From an uncultured Acetobacter sp. (GTDB lineage Bacteria; Pseudomonadota; Alphaproteobacteria; Acetobacterales; Acetobacteraceae): a stretch of 25,143 bases of DNA. The first letter of the stretch is position 1. The number at the start of each line of letters is the position of its first letter. Under the pieces are notes generated by a model. That model was given only the letters and a program-made list of their open reading frames with translations. It was not told the origin of the DNA and made no database searches. The position numbers were made by a program, and so were the translations under genes. Where the stretch lies: positions 1 to 25,143 of the forward strand of contig NZ_CALLXM010000074.1 in the NCBI RefSeq assembly GCF_937875265.1, given 5' to 3'. This document shows, piece by piece, positions 1 through 7,493 of the stretch.

Positions 1-446
1 GCGGCATCTGCGCCCACATTGGGGCGGCTTTCATAAATTACGCCAATCACGCCCACCGGCGTGGCCACACGCCGGAAGCGCAGGCCGTTGGGGCGCGTCC
101 ATTCTTCCAGAATCCGGCCAACCGGGTCTGGCAGATCCGCCATTTCTTCCAGCCCAACCGCCATGGCCTCCACCCGCTCCGGGGTGAGCGTCAGGCGGTC
201 ACGGAAGGCATCCCCCGCGGTTGAGGCTTCCAGATCCTTCGCATTGGCTTCCAGAATAGCCGGGCGTGCTTTGCGAATAGCTACAGCAGCCGCCCACAAA
301 GCCCGGTCCCGTGCAGAGGAGGGGCTTTGTGCCAGAGTGCGGGACGCCAGTCTGGCTCGACGCGCCAGGGCCACCATTGGGCGTGGCACAGCCCCGGAAA
401 CCGTCTGCTGTGCCATACCCTGCTGCCCGTCTTCCTGCGCCTTCAT
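1..446 (-). CDS. proA: Glutamate-5-semialdehyde dehydrogenase (gamma-glutamyl phosphate reductase), N-terminal part
   Basis: Cytosolic NADPH-dependent enzyme of proline synthesis that reduces gamma-glutamyl phosphate to glutamate semialdehyde. Only the first ~150 codons are in the window; the gene runs off the left edge. Reading the minus strand gives a typical ProA N-terminus: the helix with LARRARLASRTLA, then ARDRALWAAA, then EANAKDLEAS, the RLTLTPERVEAMA segment, and the nucleotide-site region PVGVIGVIYESRPNV. An ATG at 461 is in frame, but the ATG at 446 has a better Shine-Dalgarno (AAGGA about 7 bases upstream), so I prefer 446. It lies 56 bases after ychF on the same strand and is probably co-transcribed with it. 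The identification is firm; the exact start is not. Confidence 0.9.
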   Translation of the reverse strand, partial: MKAQEDGQQGMAQQTVSGAVPRPMVALARRARLASRTLAQSPSSARDRALWAAAVAIRKARPAILEANAKDLEASTAGDAFRDRLTLTPERVEAMAVGLEEMADLPDPVGRILEEWTRPNGLRFRRVATPVGVIGVIYESRPNVGADA

Positions 447-502
447 AATGGCGTCCTTCATCCCCGTTTTACTCTGTTATCTAACAGTCTGCGCGATCTG
501 GC

Positions 503-1597
503 TCAGACGTTGAAGCGGAACAGCAGGACGTCTCCGTCCTTCACCACGTAATCCCGCCCTTCAATACGCAGACGCCCGGCTTCTTTTGCTCCGGCTTCAC
601 CACCGTACTGAATGTAATCATCATACGCGACAGTTTCACATGCAATGAAGCCACGCTCAAAATCATTGTGAATGACGGCGGCGGCCTGCGGTGCCTTGGT
701 ACCTTCAGTAATGGTCCAGGCCCGTGTTTCCTTCGGGCCGACCGTAAAGTAGGTGCGCAGACCCAAAAGGCCATATCCGGCGGCAATCACGCGGTCCAGA
801 CCACTATCGCTCAGCCCCAGACCTTCCAGAAATTCCAGACGTTCCTCATCAGCAAGCTGACTGACTTCGGCTTCAATCGCCGCAGAGACAATGACCACAG
901 CGGCGCCTTCAGACTCCGCTTTAGCCTGCACGGTTCTGGAGAAGTCATTCCCGGTTGCCGCAGACTCTTCATCCACATTGCACACATACAGAACGGGCTT
1001 GCTGGTCATCAGCTGAAGGCGGCGCACAGCCTCTTCTGCCCCTGCCGGAATAGCCGTCCGGGCCGGACGACCTTCCTGAAGCGCCAGGATCAGCGGTTCA
1101 ACCACCTCAACCTGCGCCATAGCTTCAGCATCGCGGTTCTTGGCGCGCTTTTGCAGGGCGGGCAGACGCTTTTCCAGCGAATCCAGATCCGCCAGCATCA
1201 GCTCTGTTTCAATAATTTCTGCATCACGCACGGGGTCCACGCCGCCTTCAACATGCGTGATGTCATCATCTTCAAAGCAACGCAGCACGTGGATAATGGC
1301 GTCTACTTCACGGATGTTGGCCAGAAACTGGTTCCCCAGCCCTTCCCCACGGGATGCACCGCGCACGAGGCCGGCAATATCCACAAATTCCAGACTGGTG
1401 GGCACGACCTTCTGAGACTTACCAACCGTTGACAGCTTTTCCAGCCGGGGGTCGGGCACAGCCACGCGGCCCACATTGGGCTCAATGGTGCAGAACGGAT
1501 AGTTGGCCGCCTGCGCTGTAGCCGTTGCTGTCAGCGCATTAAACAGGGTGGATTTGCCCACATTGGGCAGACCGACAATACCGCAATTAAACCCCAT
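503..1597 (-). CDS. ychF: Redox-regulated ATPase/GTPase YchF (Obg family)
   Basis: Universal Obg-like P-loop ATPase that associates with ribosomes and is linked to stress and translation control. The 364 residues match the usual YchF length (363). The P-loop GLPNVGKST is at residues 9-17. The G3-type motif appears as DIAGLVRGAS with the GEGLGNQFL stretch after it. The G4 position is NVDE instead of the canonical NKxD, which in this family goes with ATP preference. A C-terminal TGS domain ends in DGDVLLFRFNV. The ATG overlaps the pth stop by one base (TGATG), indicating translational coupling within an rplY-pth-ychF-proA transcription unit. Confidence 0.97.
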   Translation of the reverse strand: MGFNCGIVGLPNVGKSTLFNALTATATAQAANYPFCTIEPNVGRVAVPDPRLEKLSTVGKSQKVVPTSLEFVDIAGLVRGASRGEGLGNQFLANIREVDAIIHVLRCFEDDDITHVEGGVDPVRDAEIIETELMLADLDSLEKRLPALQKRAKNRDAEAMAQVEVVEPLILALQEGRPARTAIPAGAEEAVRRLQLMTSKPVLYVCNVDEESAATGNDFSRTVQAKAESEGAAVVIVSAAIEAEVSQLADEERLEFLEGLGLSDSGLDRVIAAGYGLLGLRTYFTVGPKETRAWTITEGTKAPQAAAVIHNDFERGFIACETVAYDDYIQYGGEAGAKEAGRLRIEGRDYVVKDGDVLLFRFNV

Positions 1598-2178
1598 CAG
1601 CCTTTACTCCCATCTGGCAACGCAACCTGCGTCATAAATTGATCCGACCGGCCTTCAGCCAGAAGTGGTGCTGCATCTGCCATTTTGTCCAGCAGAGGCT
1701 CAAGCCAGGTCTGTCGGTCTGTCTCTGTAAAATTTCCAAGCACCCAGCCATGCACGCGCTCCTTGGCACCGGGATGCCCGATACCAATCCGCACACGCCA
1801 GTAGTCCGGAGTACCAAGCATCTTGTCCATGGAACGCAGGCCATTATGCCCTGCGGCACCGCCACCGCGCTTGACCCGCACCTTACCCGGCACAAGATCC
1901 AGCTCGTCATGAAAAGCGGTAATATGGTCAGGCGCTACTTTATAGAACGCCGCGGCTTCCTGCACACTTTCGCCAGAACGATTCATGTACGTCATGGGGC
2001 GCAGCAGCAGCACACGATGCGTGCCAATCCGGCCTTCCGAAAACAGTCCTTTGAAGCGTACCCGCCATGGAGAAAACCCATAGCGGCTGGCAATGGTATC
2101 CACCGCCATGAAACCGACGTTGTGCCTGTGTCGGCTCATTGAAGACTCGGGATTTCCGAGTCCGGCCCAGAGCAACAT
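1597..2178 (-). CDS. pth: Peptidyl-tRNA hydrolase
   Basis: Cytosolic esterase that recycles peptidyl-tRNA released prematurely from ribosomes. The sequence has the N-terminal GLGNP motif, the catalytic His in RHRHNVGF (residue 19), Asn in MTYMNRSG (66), Asp in FHDELDL (91) and the GGGAAGHNGLRS signature. Length is 193 residues, normal for the family. Two adjacent starts are possible, GTG at 2181 and ATG at 2178; AGGA sits 6 bases before the ATG, so I chose the ATG. It follows rplY by about 85 bases with a GC-rich hairpin in between, and its stop overlaps the ychF start. The rplY-pth-ychF order is common in Proteobacteria. Confidence 0.96.
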   Translation of the reverse strand: MLLWAGLGNPESSMSRHRHNVGFMAVDTIASRYGFSPWRVRFKGLFSEGRIGTHRVLLLRPMTYMNRSGESVQEAAAFYKVAPDHITAFHDELDLVPGKVRVKRGGGAAGHNGLRSMDKMLGTPDYWRVRIGIGHPGAKERVHGWVLGNFTETDRQTWLEPLLDKMADAAPLLAEGRSDQFMTQVALPDGSKG

Positions 2179-2203
2179 CACTGGTCCTGTATCTTAGTGA
2201 GAC

Positions 2204-2230
2204 GGGGGCACGTGCGCGGCACATGCCCCC
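2204..2230 (-). promoter_or_regulatory. GC-rich hairpin between rplY and pth
   Basis: Arms GGGGGCA (2204-2210) and TGCCCCC (2224-2230) are perfectly complementary, and the loop contains a further GTGC/GCAC pair after one mismatch. No run of T follows on the minus strand, so it is not a typical intrinsic terminator. It could be a processing site or a partial attenuator that sets the ratio of L25 to Pth. The inverted repeat is seen; the role is inferred. Confidence 0.4.
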
Positions 2231-2262
2231 AGACTCTTATTTTCAGAACGTCAGTCTGGCGT

Positions 2263-2883
2263 TCAGGCAGAAGGAGCTTCTGCTGCGTCGCCTTCAGCTT
2301 CATCAGCTTCGTCAACGCTCGGTGCAGCAATCGTGGCGATCACGAAGTTGGGGATGTGCACCAGCGGGGTCACGTTTTCCGTGCCCTTCAGGTCTTCCCA
2401 ACGCACGTTATCGTTGATGTCCAGAGCGGACAGATCAACCGTGAAGAATTCAGGGATGTGTTCCGCATCCGCTTCAACTTCAACCGTGTGACGCACGATG
2501 TTCAGAACGCCGCCGCGCTTAAGGCCCGGAGCTTTGTCTTCACCCGTGAAGTGAACGGAGACTTCAACCGTCACGCTCTGACCAGCTGCAAGACGCAGGA
2601 AGTCGATGTGTTCCGGGCTGTCTTTTACCGGGTGCAGCTGGATGTCACGAATCAGGGCGCGCTCGGTAATACCGCCTTCAACCTTGATTTCGTAAACGCG
2701 TGAGCGCCAGCCGGAAGCCTGAATCCCTTTGACAACAATACGGGGATCAAGAGCGATCAGAGTCGGTTCTTTTTTACCGCCATAAATCACGCCAGGTACC
2801 AGACCAGCACGTCTCGTTGCACGCGCTGCCCCCTTACCAGCCTTCGCGCGCGCCGAAACTTCGATAGATGTAATCTTGGACAC
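2263..2883 (-). CDS. rplY: 50S ribosomal protein L25, general stress protein Ctc form
   Basis: Binds 5S rRNA in the large subunit. The N-terminal L25 domain (about residues 1-90) begins SKITSIEVSARAKAGKGAAR and contains RRAGLVPGVIYGG; the C-terminal TL5/Ctc beta domain follows, with an acidic Ala/Glu-rich tail. The 206-residue length fits the long Ctc form. The start is a GTG at 2883, not the longer open frame, because a strong Shine-Dalgarno AGGAGA lies 8 bases upstream and homology begins there. A promoter-like pair lies 60-90 bases upstream. It heads the minus-strand run with pth, ychF and proA. Confidence 0.95.
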   Translation of the reverse strand: MSKITSIEVSARAKAGKGAARATRRAGLVPGVIYGGKKEPTLIALDPRIVVKGIQASGWRSRVYEIKVEGGITERALIRDIQLHPVKDSPEHIDFLRLAAGQSVTVEVSVHFTGEDKAPGLKRGGVLNIVRHTVEVEADAEHIPEFFTVDLSALDINDNVRWEDLKGTENVTPLVHIPNFVIATIAAPSVDEADEAEGDAAEAPSA

Positions 2884-2943
2884 GTTGAATTCTCCTAAAA
2901 ACCAAAACATACAGGCCTCCAGGGGTGCCTGCACGGTGCGGTG

Positions 2944-2972
2944 CCCATACCGGAAACAGGGGGCAAAAGCAA
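2944..2972 (-). promoter_or_regulatory. Probable rplY promoter (-35/-10)
   Basis: Read on the minus strand, TTGCTT (2972-2967), a 17-base spacer and TATGGG (2949-2944) resemble a housekeeping sigma promoter. The predicted transcript would start near 2937, giving a leader of about 55 bases to the GTG start of rplY. This is pattern recognition only. Confidence 0.45.
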
Positions 2973-3113
2973 TGCTCACGACCATTTTCCGGCGGAAGAC
3001 CCAGCAAAACAGCGATGATTGACAGGGCCTGAGCCAGTATGTGAGCCATAGCCCAAGGAGCGGTCTCCCCCTTGCCGATGCCCCGGCCCGCACCAGCAAC
3101 CCGGACCATACCG

Positions 3114-4172
3114 ATGTCAGACAAGCCCCAGCAATTTGCCAGTGACAACTATGCGGGCATCTGCCCGGAAGCGCTGGAGGCCATTACCCGTGCCTCAGCC
3201 ACCGGTTCCGCCCCGGCCTATGGGGATGATGCCTGGACCCGGCTGGCCGCTGAGGCCATCTGCACTCTGTTTGGCACACAGGCCTCAGTCTTTTTTGTCC
3301 TGACCGGCACGGCTGCTAATGCGCTGGCGCTGGCAACACTCTGCCCACCCTATTGCAGCGTGATTGCTTCCGACATTGCCCATATTGAAACCTCAGAACG
3401 TGGCGCCCCCGAGTTCTTTTCCGGCGGCAGCAAGCTGCTCACCCCGCCCTGCCCGGATGGCAAGCTGACACCAGAAGCCATTCGTCTGTGCCGCCGCAAG
3501 GCCAGCAGCCCTCATGCCTCAGAACCCACCGTGGTGAGCATCACCCAGCCAACAGAAAACGGGCTGCTTTATACGCTGGAAGAAATTCGGGCGTTGGCCG
3601 AAGTCTGCCAGGAATGCGGGCTGAAACTGCATATGGATGGTGCCCGGCTTGCCTGCGCCATTGCTGCACTGGGCTGCACGCCTGCGGCCATGACGTGGGA
3701 GGCGGGCGTGGACGCCCTGAGCTTTGGCGGCACCAAAAACGGCATGGCTGTGGGCGATGCCGTGGTGTTTTTTGACCGCTCTCTGGCCCGCGGCTTTGCC
3801 GAACGCGCCAAACAGGCCGGGCAACTGGCCTCCAAAATGCGGTTTATCACTGCGCCCTGGCTCAGCATGATCAAAAGCGGCGCATGGTTGCGCAATGCAG
3901 AGCACGCCAATGCCAGCGCCCAGCAGTTTGCACAGGCTGTGCAGGACATCCCCGGCGTGCAGCTTGCGTGGCCGGTTCAGTCCAATGCCGTCTTTCTGCT
4001 CATGCCAGAGCAGGCCATGAACAGCCTGCGTGCCAAAGGCTGGCGATTCCATACCTTCTTTGGAGCAGCGGCCCGCTTCCTGTTTGCATGGGATGCACAA
4101 AGTGCGACGATAGACGCACTGGCAGCCGATATCCGGGCCTGCCTGGAACGCCACCCCGCGTCTTTCCCTTGA
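3114..4172 (+). CDS. ltaE: Low-specificity L-threonine aldolase (PLP-dependent)
   Basis: Cleaves threonine or allo-threonine to glycine and acetaldehyde, or works in reverse for glycine supply. It is a fold-type I PLP enzyme of the beta-eliminating lyase family. The N-terminal SDNYAG motif, the LTGTAAN cofactor-phosphate region, the LHMDGARL motif with the PLP-ring Asp, and SFGGTKNG with the Schiff-base lysine (K208) are all present. The 352 residues are normal. In-frame TTG (3072) and ATG (3078) lie upstream, but homology starts at MSDKPQQFASDNYAG, so ATG 3114 was chosen although its Shine-Dalgarno is weak. It is transcribed divergently from rplY and precedes aspS by 71 bases. Confidence 0.92.
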   Translation: MSDKPQQFASDNYAGICPEALEAITRASATGSAPAYGDDAWTRLAAEAICTLFGTQASVFFVLTGTAANALALATLCPPYCSVIASDIAHIETSERGAPEFFSGGSKLLTPPCPDGKLTPEAIRLCRRKASSPHASEPTVVSITQPTENGLLYTLEEIRALAEVCQECGLKLHMDGARLACAIAALGCTPAAMTWEAGVDALSFGGTKNGMAVGDAVVFFDRSLARGFAERAKQAGQLASKMRFITAPWLSMIKSGAWLRNAEHANASAQQFAQAVQDIPGVQLAWPVQSNAVFLLMPEQAMNSLRAKGWRFHTFFGAAARFLFAWDAQSATIDALAADIRACLERHPASFP

Positions 4173-4206
4173 CATCTGCGCAGCTCCCCGGCTTCCTCCC
4201 GCGCAG

Positions 4207-4216
4207 TATATAAAAT
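4207..4216 (+). promoter_or_regulatory. Possible -10 element for aspS
   Basis: TATATAAAAT lies 28 bases before the aspS ATG and stands out from GC-rich surroundings, resembling a -10 box. I see no convincing -35 element, and aspS could also be read through from the aldolase gene. The aspS ribosome binding site is AGGACGAG just before the ATG. Confidence 0.3.
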
Positions 4217-4243
4217 ACAGGCCCTCAATTTCAGGACGAGAGA

Positions 4244-6040
4244 ATGCACCCTTACCGTACCCATAGCTGTTCGGCCCTCCGCGCACAGGACGCCGGCACC
4301 ACAGCGCGCCTGTCTGGCTGGGTCCATAGCAAACGGGACCACGGCGGCCTGCTGTTTATCGACCTGCGTGACGAAACTGGCATTACTCAGATTGTCATCC
4401 CCGCGGGTGACCCGTCGATGCCACAGGCTGAAAACACCCGCGTTGAAAGCGTGATCACGGTAACGGGTGAAGTGGTACGCCGCGAAGAAAGCACCCGCAA
4501 CCCGGATCTGGCCACTGGTGACATTGAAGTGCGTGCCCGTGACTTTGTGGTGCAGTCTGCCGCAGCCGTGCTGCCGCTACAGGTTGCAGGCCATGAAAAT
4601 TACCCGGAAGACCTCCGCCTGCGGTATCGCTACATTGATCTGCGCCGGGACAGCGTGCACCGCAACATGCTGCTGCGTGCCCGCGTCATTCAGAGCATGC
4701 GCAAGCGGATGACGGCTCTGGACTTCATTGAGCTCCAGACCCCCATTCTGACCGCCTCATCCCCCGAAGGCGCGCGTGATTTTCTGGTTCCGGCCCGTAT
4801 GCACCCCGGCAAGTTCTATGCCCTGCCGCAGGCCCCGCAGCAGTTCAAGCAGCTGGCCATGGTCGCCGGGTTTGACCGCTACTTCCAGATTGCCCCCTGC
4901 TTCCGTGATGAAGCCTCCCGCGCTGACCGCTCACCGGGTGAATTCTACCAGCTCGATTTCGAGATGGCTTTCGCCACGCAGGACGAAGTGTTTGCCACGC
5001 TGGAAGATGTGATGTCCGGCCTGTTCACGGAATTTGGCAATGGCCGCACGGTCAGTCAGGCACCGTTTGAACGGATTCCCTACGCCCGCGCCATGAAGGT
5101 TTACGGGTCTGACAAGCCAGACCTGCGCAACCCGCTGCTGATTACCGATGTGACGGAAGATTTTGCAGGCTCAGGCTTTGGTCTGTTTGCCCGCATTGCG
5201 GCAGATGGTGGCGAAATTCGCGCCATTCCGGCTCCCGGTGCAGGCGACAAACCCCGTGCGTTCTTTGATAAGCTGAACAACTGGGCCCGCGAGTCCGGCG
5301 CTGGTGGTCTGGGCTACATCATTTTTGCGGAAGAAGGCGGCAAAGGCCCGATTGCCAAAAATCTGGAAGCCGAACGCGTCGAAGCTATCCGCACGAAGCT
5401 GGGCCTTAAAGCCGGTGATGCAGTCTTCTTTGCTGCTGGCAAAGGCGATGAAGTAGCCAAGTTCTCTGGTCTGGTCCGCACCCGCATTGCGGAAGAGTTG
5501 GACCTGATTGAAAAGAACGCCTTCCGTTTCTGCTGGATTACCGACTTCCCGATGTATGAAATGAACGAGGAAACGGGACGCATCGACTTCTCGCACAATC
5601 CGTTCTCCATGCCGCAGGGTGGTCTGGAAGCGCTGAACAGCAAGAACCCGCTGGAAATCAACGCCTACCAGTATGACATTGTGTGTAACGGCATTGAGCT
5701 GTCCTCCGGTGCCATCCGTAACCATCTGCCGGAAGTGATGATCCGGGCGTTCGAGATTGCCGGTTACCCGGAAAGTGAAGTGGAAGCCCGTTTTGGCGGC
5801 ATGCTGAACGCCTTCCGTTACGGCGCACCGCCGCATGGTGGGTCTGCTCCGGGTGTGGACCGTATTGTCATGCTGCTGGCGGATGAGCCGAACATTCGTG
5901 AAGTCATCCTGTTCCCGCTGAACCAGCAGGGCGAAGACCTGATGATGGGTGCCCCGGCAACCATCCTCCCGGAACGGCTGAAAGAGCTTTCTCTGGCTCT
6001 GGACCTGCCCAAGCCAAAACCGACAGCTAAAAAAGACTGA
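4244..6040 (+). CDS. aspS: Aspartate--tRNA ligase
   Basis: Class II aminoacyl-tRNA synthetase charging tRNA-Asp. It has an N-terminal OB-fold anticodon domain (about 1-110, with GWVHSKRDHGGLLFIDLRD), class II motif 2 in FRDEASRADRSPGEFYQLDFE, the bacterial GAD insertion (about 285-420, from the DKPDLRNPL segment onward) and motif 3 in GGSAPGVDRIVMLL. The 598 residues match the bacterial type. The ATG is preceded by AGGACGAG. In many alphaproteobacteria the enzyme is non-discriminating and works with GatCAB, but nothing in this window tests that. A strong terminator follows 16 bases after the stop. Confidence 0.97.
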   Translation: MHPYRTHSCSALRAQDAGTTARLSGWVHSKRDHGGLLFIDLRDETGITQIVIPAGDPSMPQAENTRVESVITVTGEVVRREESTRNPDLATGDIEVRARDFVVQSAAAVLPLQVAGHENYPEDLRLRYRYIDLRRDSVHRNMLLRARVIQSMRKRMTALDFIELQTPILTASSPEGARDFLVPARMHPGKFYALPQAPQQFKQLAMVAGFDRYFQIAPCFRDEASRADRSPGEFYQLDFEMAFATQDEVFATLEDVMSGLFTEFGNGRTVSQAPFERIPYARAMKVYGSDKPDLRNPLLITDVTEDFAGSGFGLFARIAADGGEIRAIPAPGAGDKPRAFFDKLNNWARESGAGGLGYIIFAEEGGKGPIAKNLEAERVEAIRTKLGLKAGDAVFFAAGKGDEVAKFSGLVRTRIAEELDLIEKNAFRFCWITDFPMYEMNEETGRIDFSHNPFSMPQGGLEALNSKNPLEINAYQYDIVCNGIELSSGAIRNHLPEVMIRAFEIAGYPESEVEARFGGMLNAFRYGAPPHGGSAPGVDRIVMLLADEPNIREVILFPLNQQGEDLMMGAPATILPERLKELSLALDLPKPKPTAKKD

Positions 6041-6055
6041 CGCACGTCAGATGAC

Positions 6056-6097
6056 GCATCCGGGGTGGTTGCACTCTCACGCCGGATGCTCTTTTCT
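6056..6097 (+). terminator. Rho-independent terminator of aspS
   Basis: Perfect 8-base arms GCATCCGG (6056-6063) and CCGGATGC (6082-6089), an inner GTG/CAC pairing, and a T-rich tail TCTTTTCT. The position just after the aspS stop fits. The hairpin covers the possible GTG (6065) and ATG (6086) starts of the next gene, which argues for a start beyond it. Confidence 0.8.
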
Positions 6098-6103
6098 CAG
6101 GGC

Positions 6104-7012
6104 ATGATCGGATTATTTCGTAGCCATGCCTGCCGGGTGTTCAGCCACCCTGCCCCGAGCCTCCGGCCCGCAGGGGCACACCTCCTGCGTGGCTGCGTGG
6201 CTTCAGTCCTTCTGCTGAGCACTCTGCCCTCCGCGGGCCTCGCCGCAGCACCTCCCCCAAAACCAGCATCAGCCGCAGCGGCCACTCCGAGCACTCTCAT
6301 CGGCCAGCGGGCTACGTATGACCTCAGCCTGGCGGAATCCGGTGGCAACACGCTCTCGGCAACAGGGGCCATGACTTATGTGGTGCGCGATACCTGTGCG
6401 GCATGGTCCACCCAGCAGCATCTGGACATTCAAAGCGCCACCCGAAACGGCGGGGCTGTGAACATGGTGTCCGACTACACAACACTGGAAAGCAAAGACG
6501 GTCGGCATCTGGCGTTTCGCACCGTGCAGAAATCCAACAACACGGTGCTCCAGACTGTTAGCGGAGAAGCCAGCGTTGATGCGCAGGGCCACGGCGTTGT
6601 GCATTATGAAAAGCCTATTAAAAAAACGCTGAAACTGCCAGACGGTACGCTGTTCCCCATGGCACACACAGCGGCCATTCTTGCTGCGGCTCAGCATGGT
6701 GCCACTAGTATCTCCCCTTTGCTGTTTGACGGCACTGGCCCGGATGGTGCGCAAGAAACCTACATCACCCTCCTGGGCTGGGGTGCGCCGAAAGACCCGG
6801 TAACCTCCCCTGCTCTGGCCAATCAGCCTGCCGGGCGGGTGCATGTTGCGTTTTTCAGCCGCACTCCGGAGAGCATTCTGCCAGACTATGAGATTGGCAT
6901 GCGCTATTTTGCAAATGGCGTTTCAGACATGCTGGATATGGATTTTGGGGATTTCCGCATGCGCGGCACCCTGCACACCCTGACTCTGCCGCCTCGGTCT
7001 GCGCATTGCTAA
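6104..7012 (+). CDS. EipB/DUF1849 family periplasmic envelope-integrity protein
   Basis: The family is named for Brucella EipB, a periplasmic beta-spiral protein needed for cell envelope integrity. Here an Arg/His-containing N-terminus leads to a hydrophobic signal segment (VASVLLLSTLPSAGLAAA), then a Pro/Ala-rich linker, then the conserved domain with RDTCAAW and FRMRGTLHTLTLPP. The two cysteines match the family's disulfide pair: Cys98 in the middle and Cys302 as the last residue. The open frame extends back to 6065, but those starts lie in the aspS terminator, so ATG 6104 is preferred (weak AGGG before it), giving 302 residues. Family assignment is from recognition of the conserved ends and the Cys pattern. 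Confidence 0.82.
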   Translation: MIGLFRSHACRVFSHPAPSLRPAGAHLLRGCVASVLLLSTLPSAGLAAAPPPKPASAAAATPSTLIGQRATYDLSLAESGGNTLSATGAMTYVVRDTCAAWSTQQHLDIQSATRNGGAVNMVSDYTTLESKDGRHLAFRTVQKSNNTVLQTVSGEASVDAQGHGVVHYEKPIKKTLKLPDGTLFPMAHTAAILAAAQHGATSISPLLFDGTGPDGAQETYITLLGWGAPKDPVTSPALANQPAGRVHVAFFSRTPESILPDYEIGMRYFANGVSDMLDMDFGDFRMRGTLHTLTLPPRSAHC

Positions 7013-7420
7013 ATCGCGCTGTCACTCAAGACGGACGATGACGACGACACCCTGATCAGCAAAAAGACAAACTCTACGCCCTTCATATCAGGGCCTGTAG
7101 GGCATGAACCGATGGCCAGTCTGCATGAGATTGGCAGTGGCCTTGTGGCGGCGGCGGATAGTGTTTCAGGATCGCTCCGAACCGAATGACGCCGGGGACT
7201 GGGTCGCGAGCCGGGAACGCCAGACCGGGTCAGACCGGAAAGTCCGGGCATGAGCACCGGCACCCAGCGCCATACGTCAGCTTCATCCTGGCTTAAGACC
7301 GGGCGCGCTCAGACTCTCCAGCACTAGAAAAACCTTCCTCTCAACAAAGACATCACCTCATCAGGCCCAAAAAGCTGGCACGTTGGCTCTATGTTAATAA
7401 CGATTAATCATACCATATTG
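7013..7420. other. Gene-poor region between eipB-like gene and TonB receptor
   Basis: About 400 bases without a gene I can defend. The eipB frame stays open for another 59 codons after its stop (Asp-rich, then a segment ending SGSLRTE), and short minus-strand frames exist, but none has a good start, ribosome site or recognised sequence. It could be a decayed gene. The right end turns sharply AT-rich and becomes the receptor promoter. Confidence 0.5.
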
Positions 7421-7424
7421 CTAT

Positions 7425-7439
7425 TGCAAATTATTCGCA
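7425..7439 (+). promoter_or_regulatory. Candidate Fur box upstream of TonB receptor
   Basis: TGCAAATTATTCGCA is an imperfect 7-1-7 inverted repeat (one mismatched pair) resembling the Fur site pattern TGAtAATnATTaTCA. It sits 55 bases before the receptor ATG in an AT-rich promoter region. Iron repression by Fur would suit a siderophore receptor. The repeat is seen; Fur binding is inferred. Confidence 0.5.
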
Positions 7440-7493
7440 ACTAATTTAGCCCCAGATCATCCGGCTTCCAACAAACCTGAATATGGACAAACC

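Noticed and set aside
668..1432. 254-codon open frame on the plus strand opposite ychF
   Set aside because: It is fully antisense to a clear YchF gene, has no recognisable domain and reflects codon bias of the true gene.
3519..4286. 255-codon open frame on the minus strand opposite the threonine aldolase gene
   Set aside because: Antisense to a well-supported gene; composition and lack of motifs mark it as a shadow.
5171..5836. 221-codon open frame on the minus strand opposite aspS
   Set aside because: Shadow of aspS; no domain, no ribosome site.
7009..7263. 84-codon minus-strand frame after the eipB-like gene
   Set aside because: No ribosome site, Ser/Pro/Arg-rich low-information sequence, no recognised family; listed only as gene-poor region.
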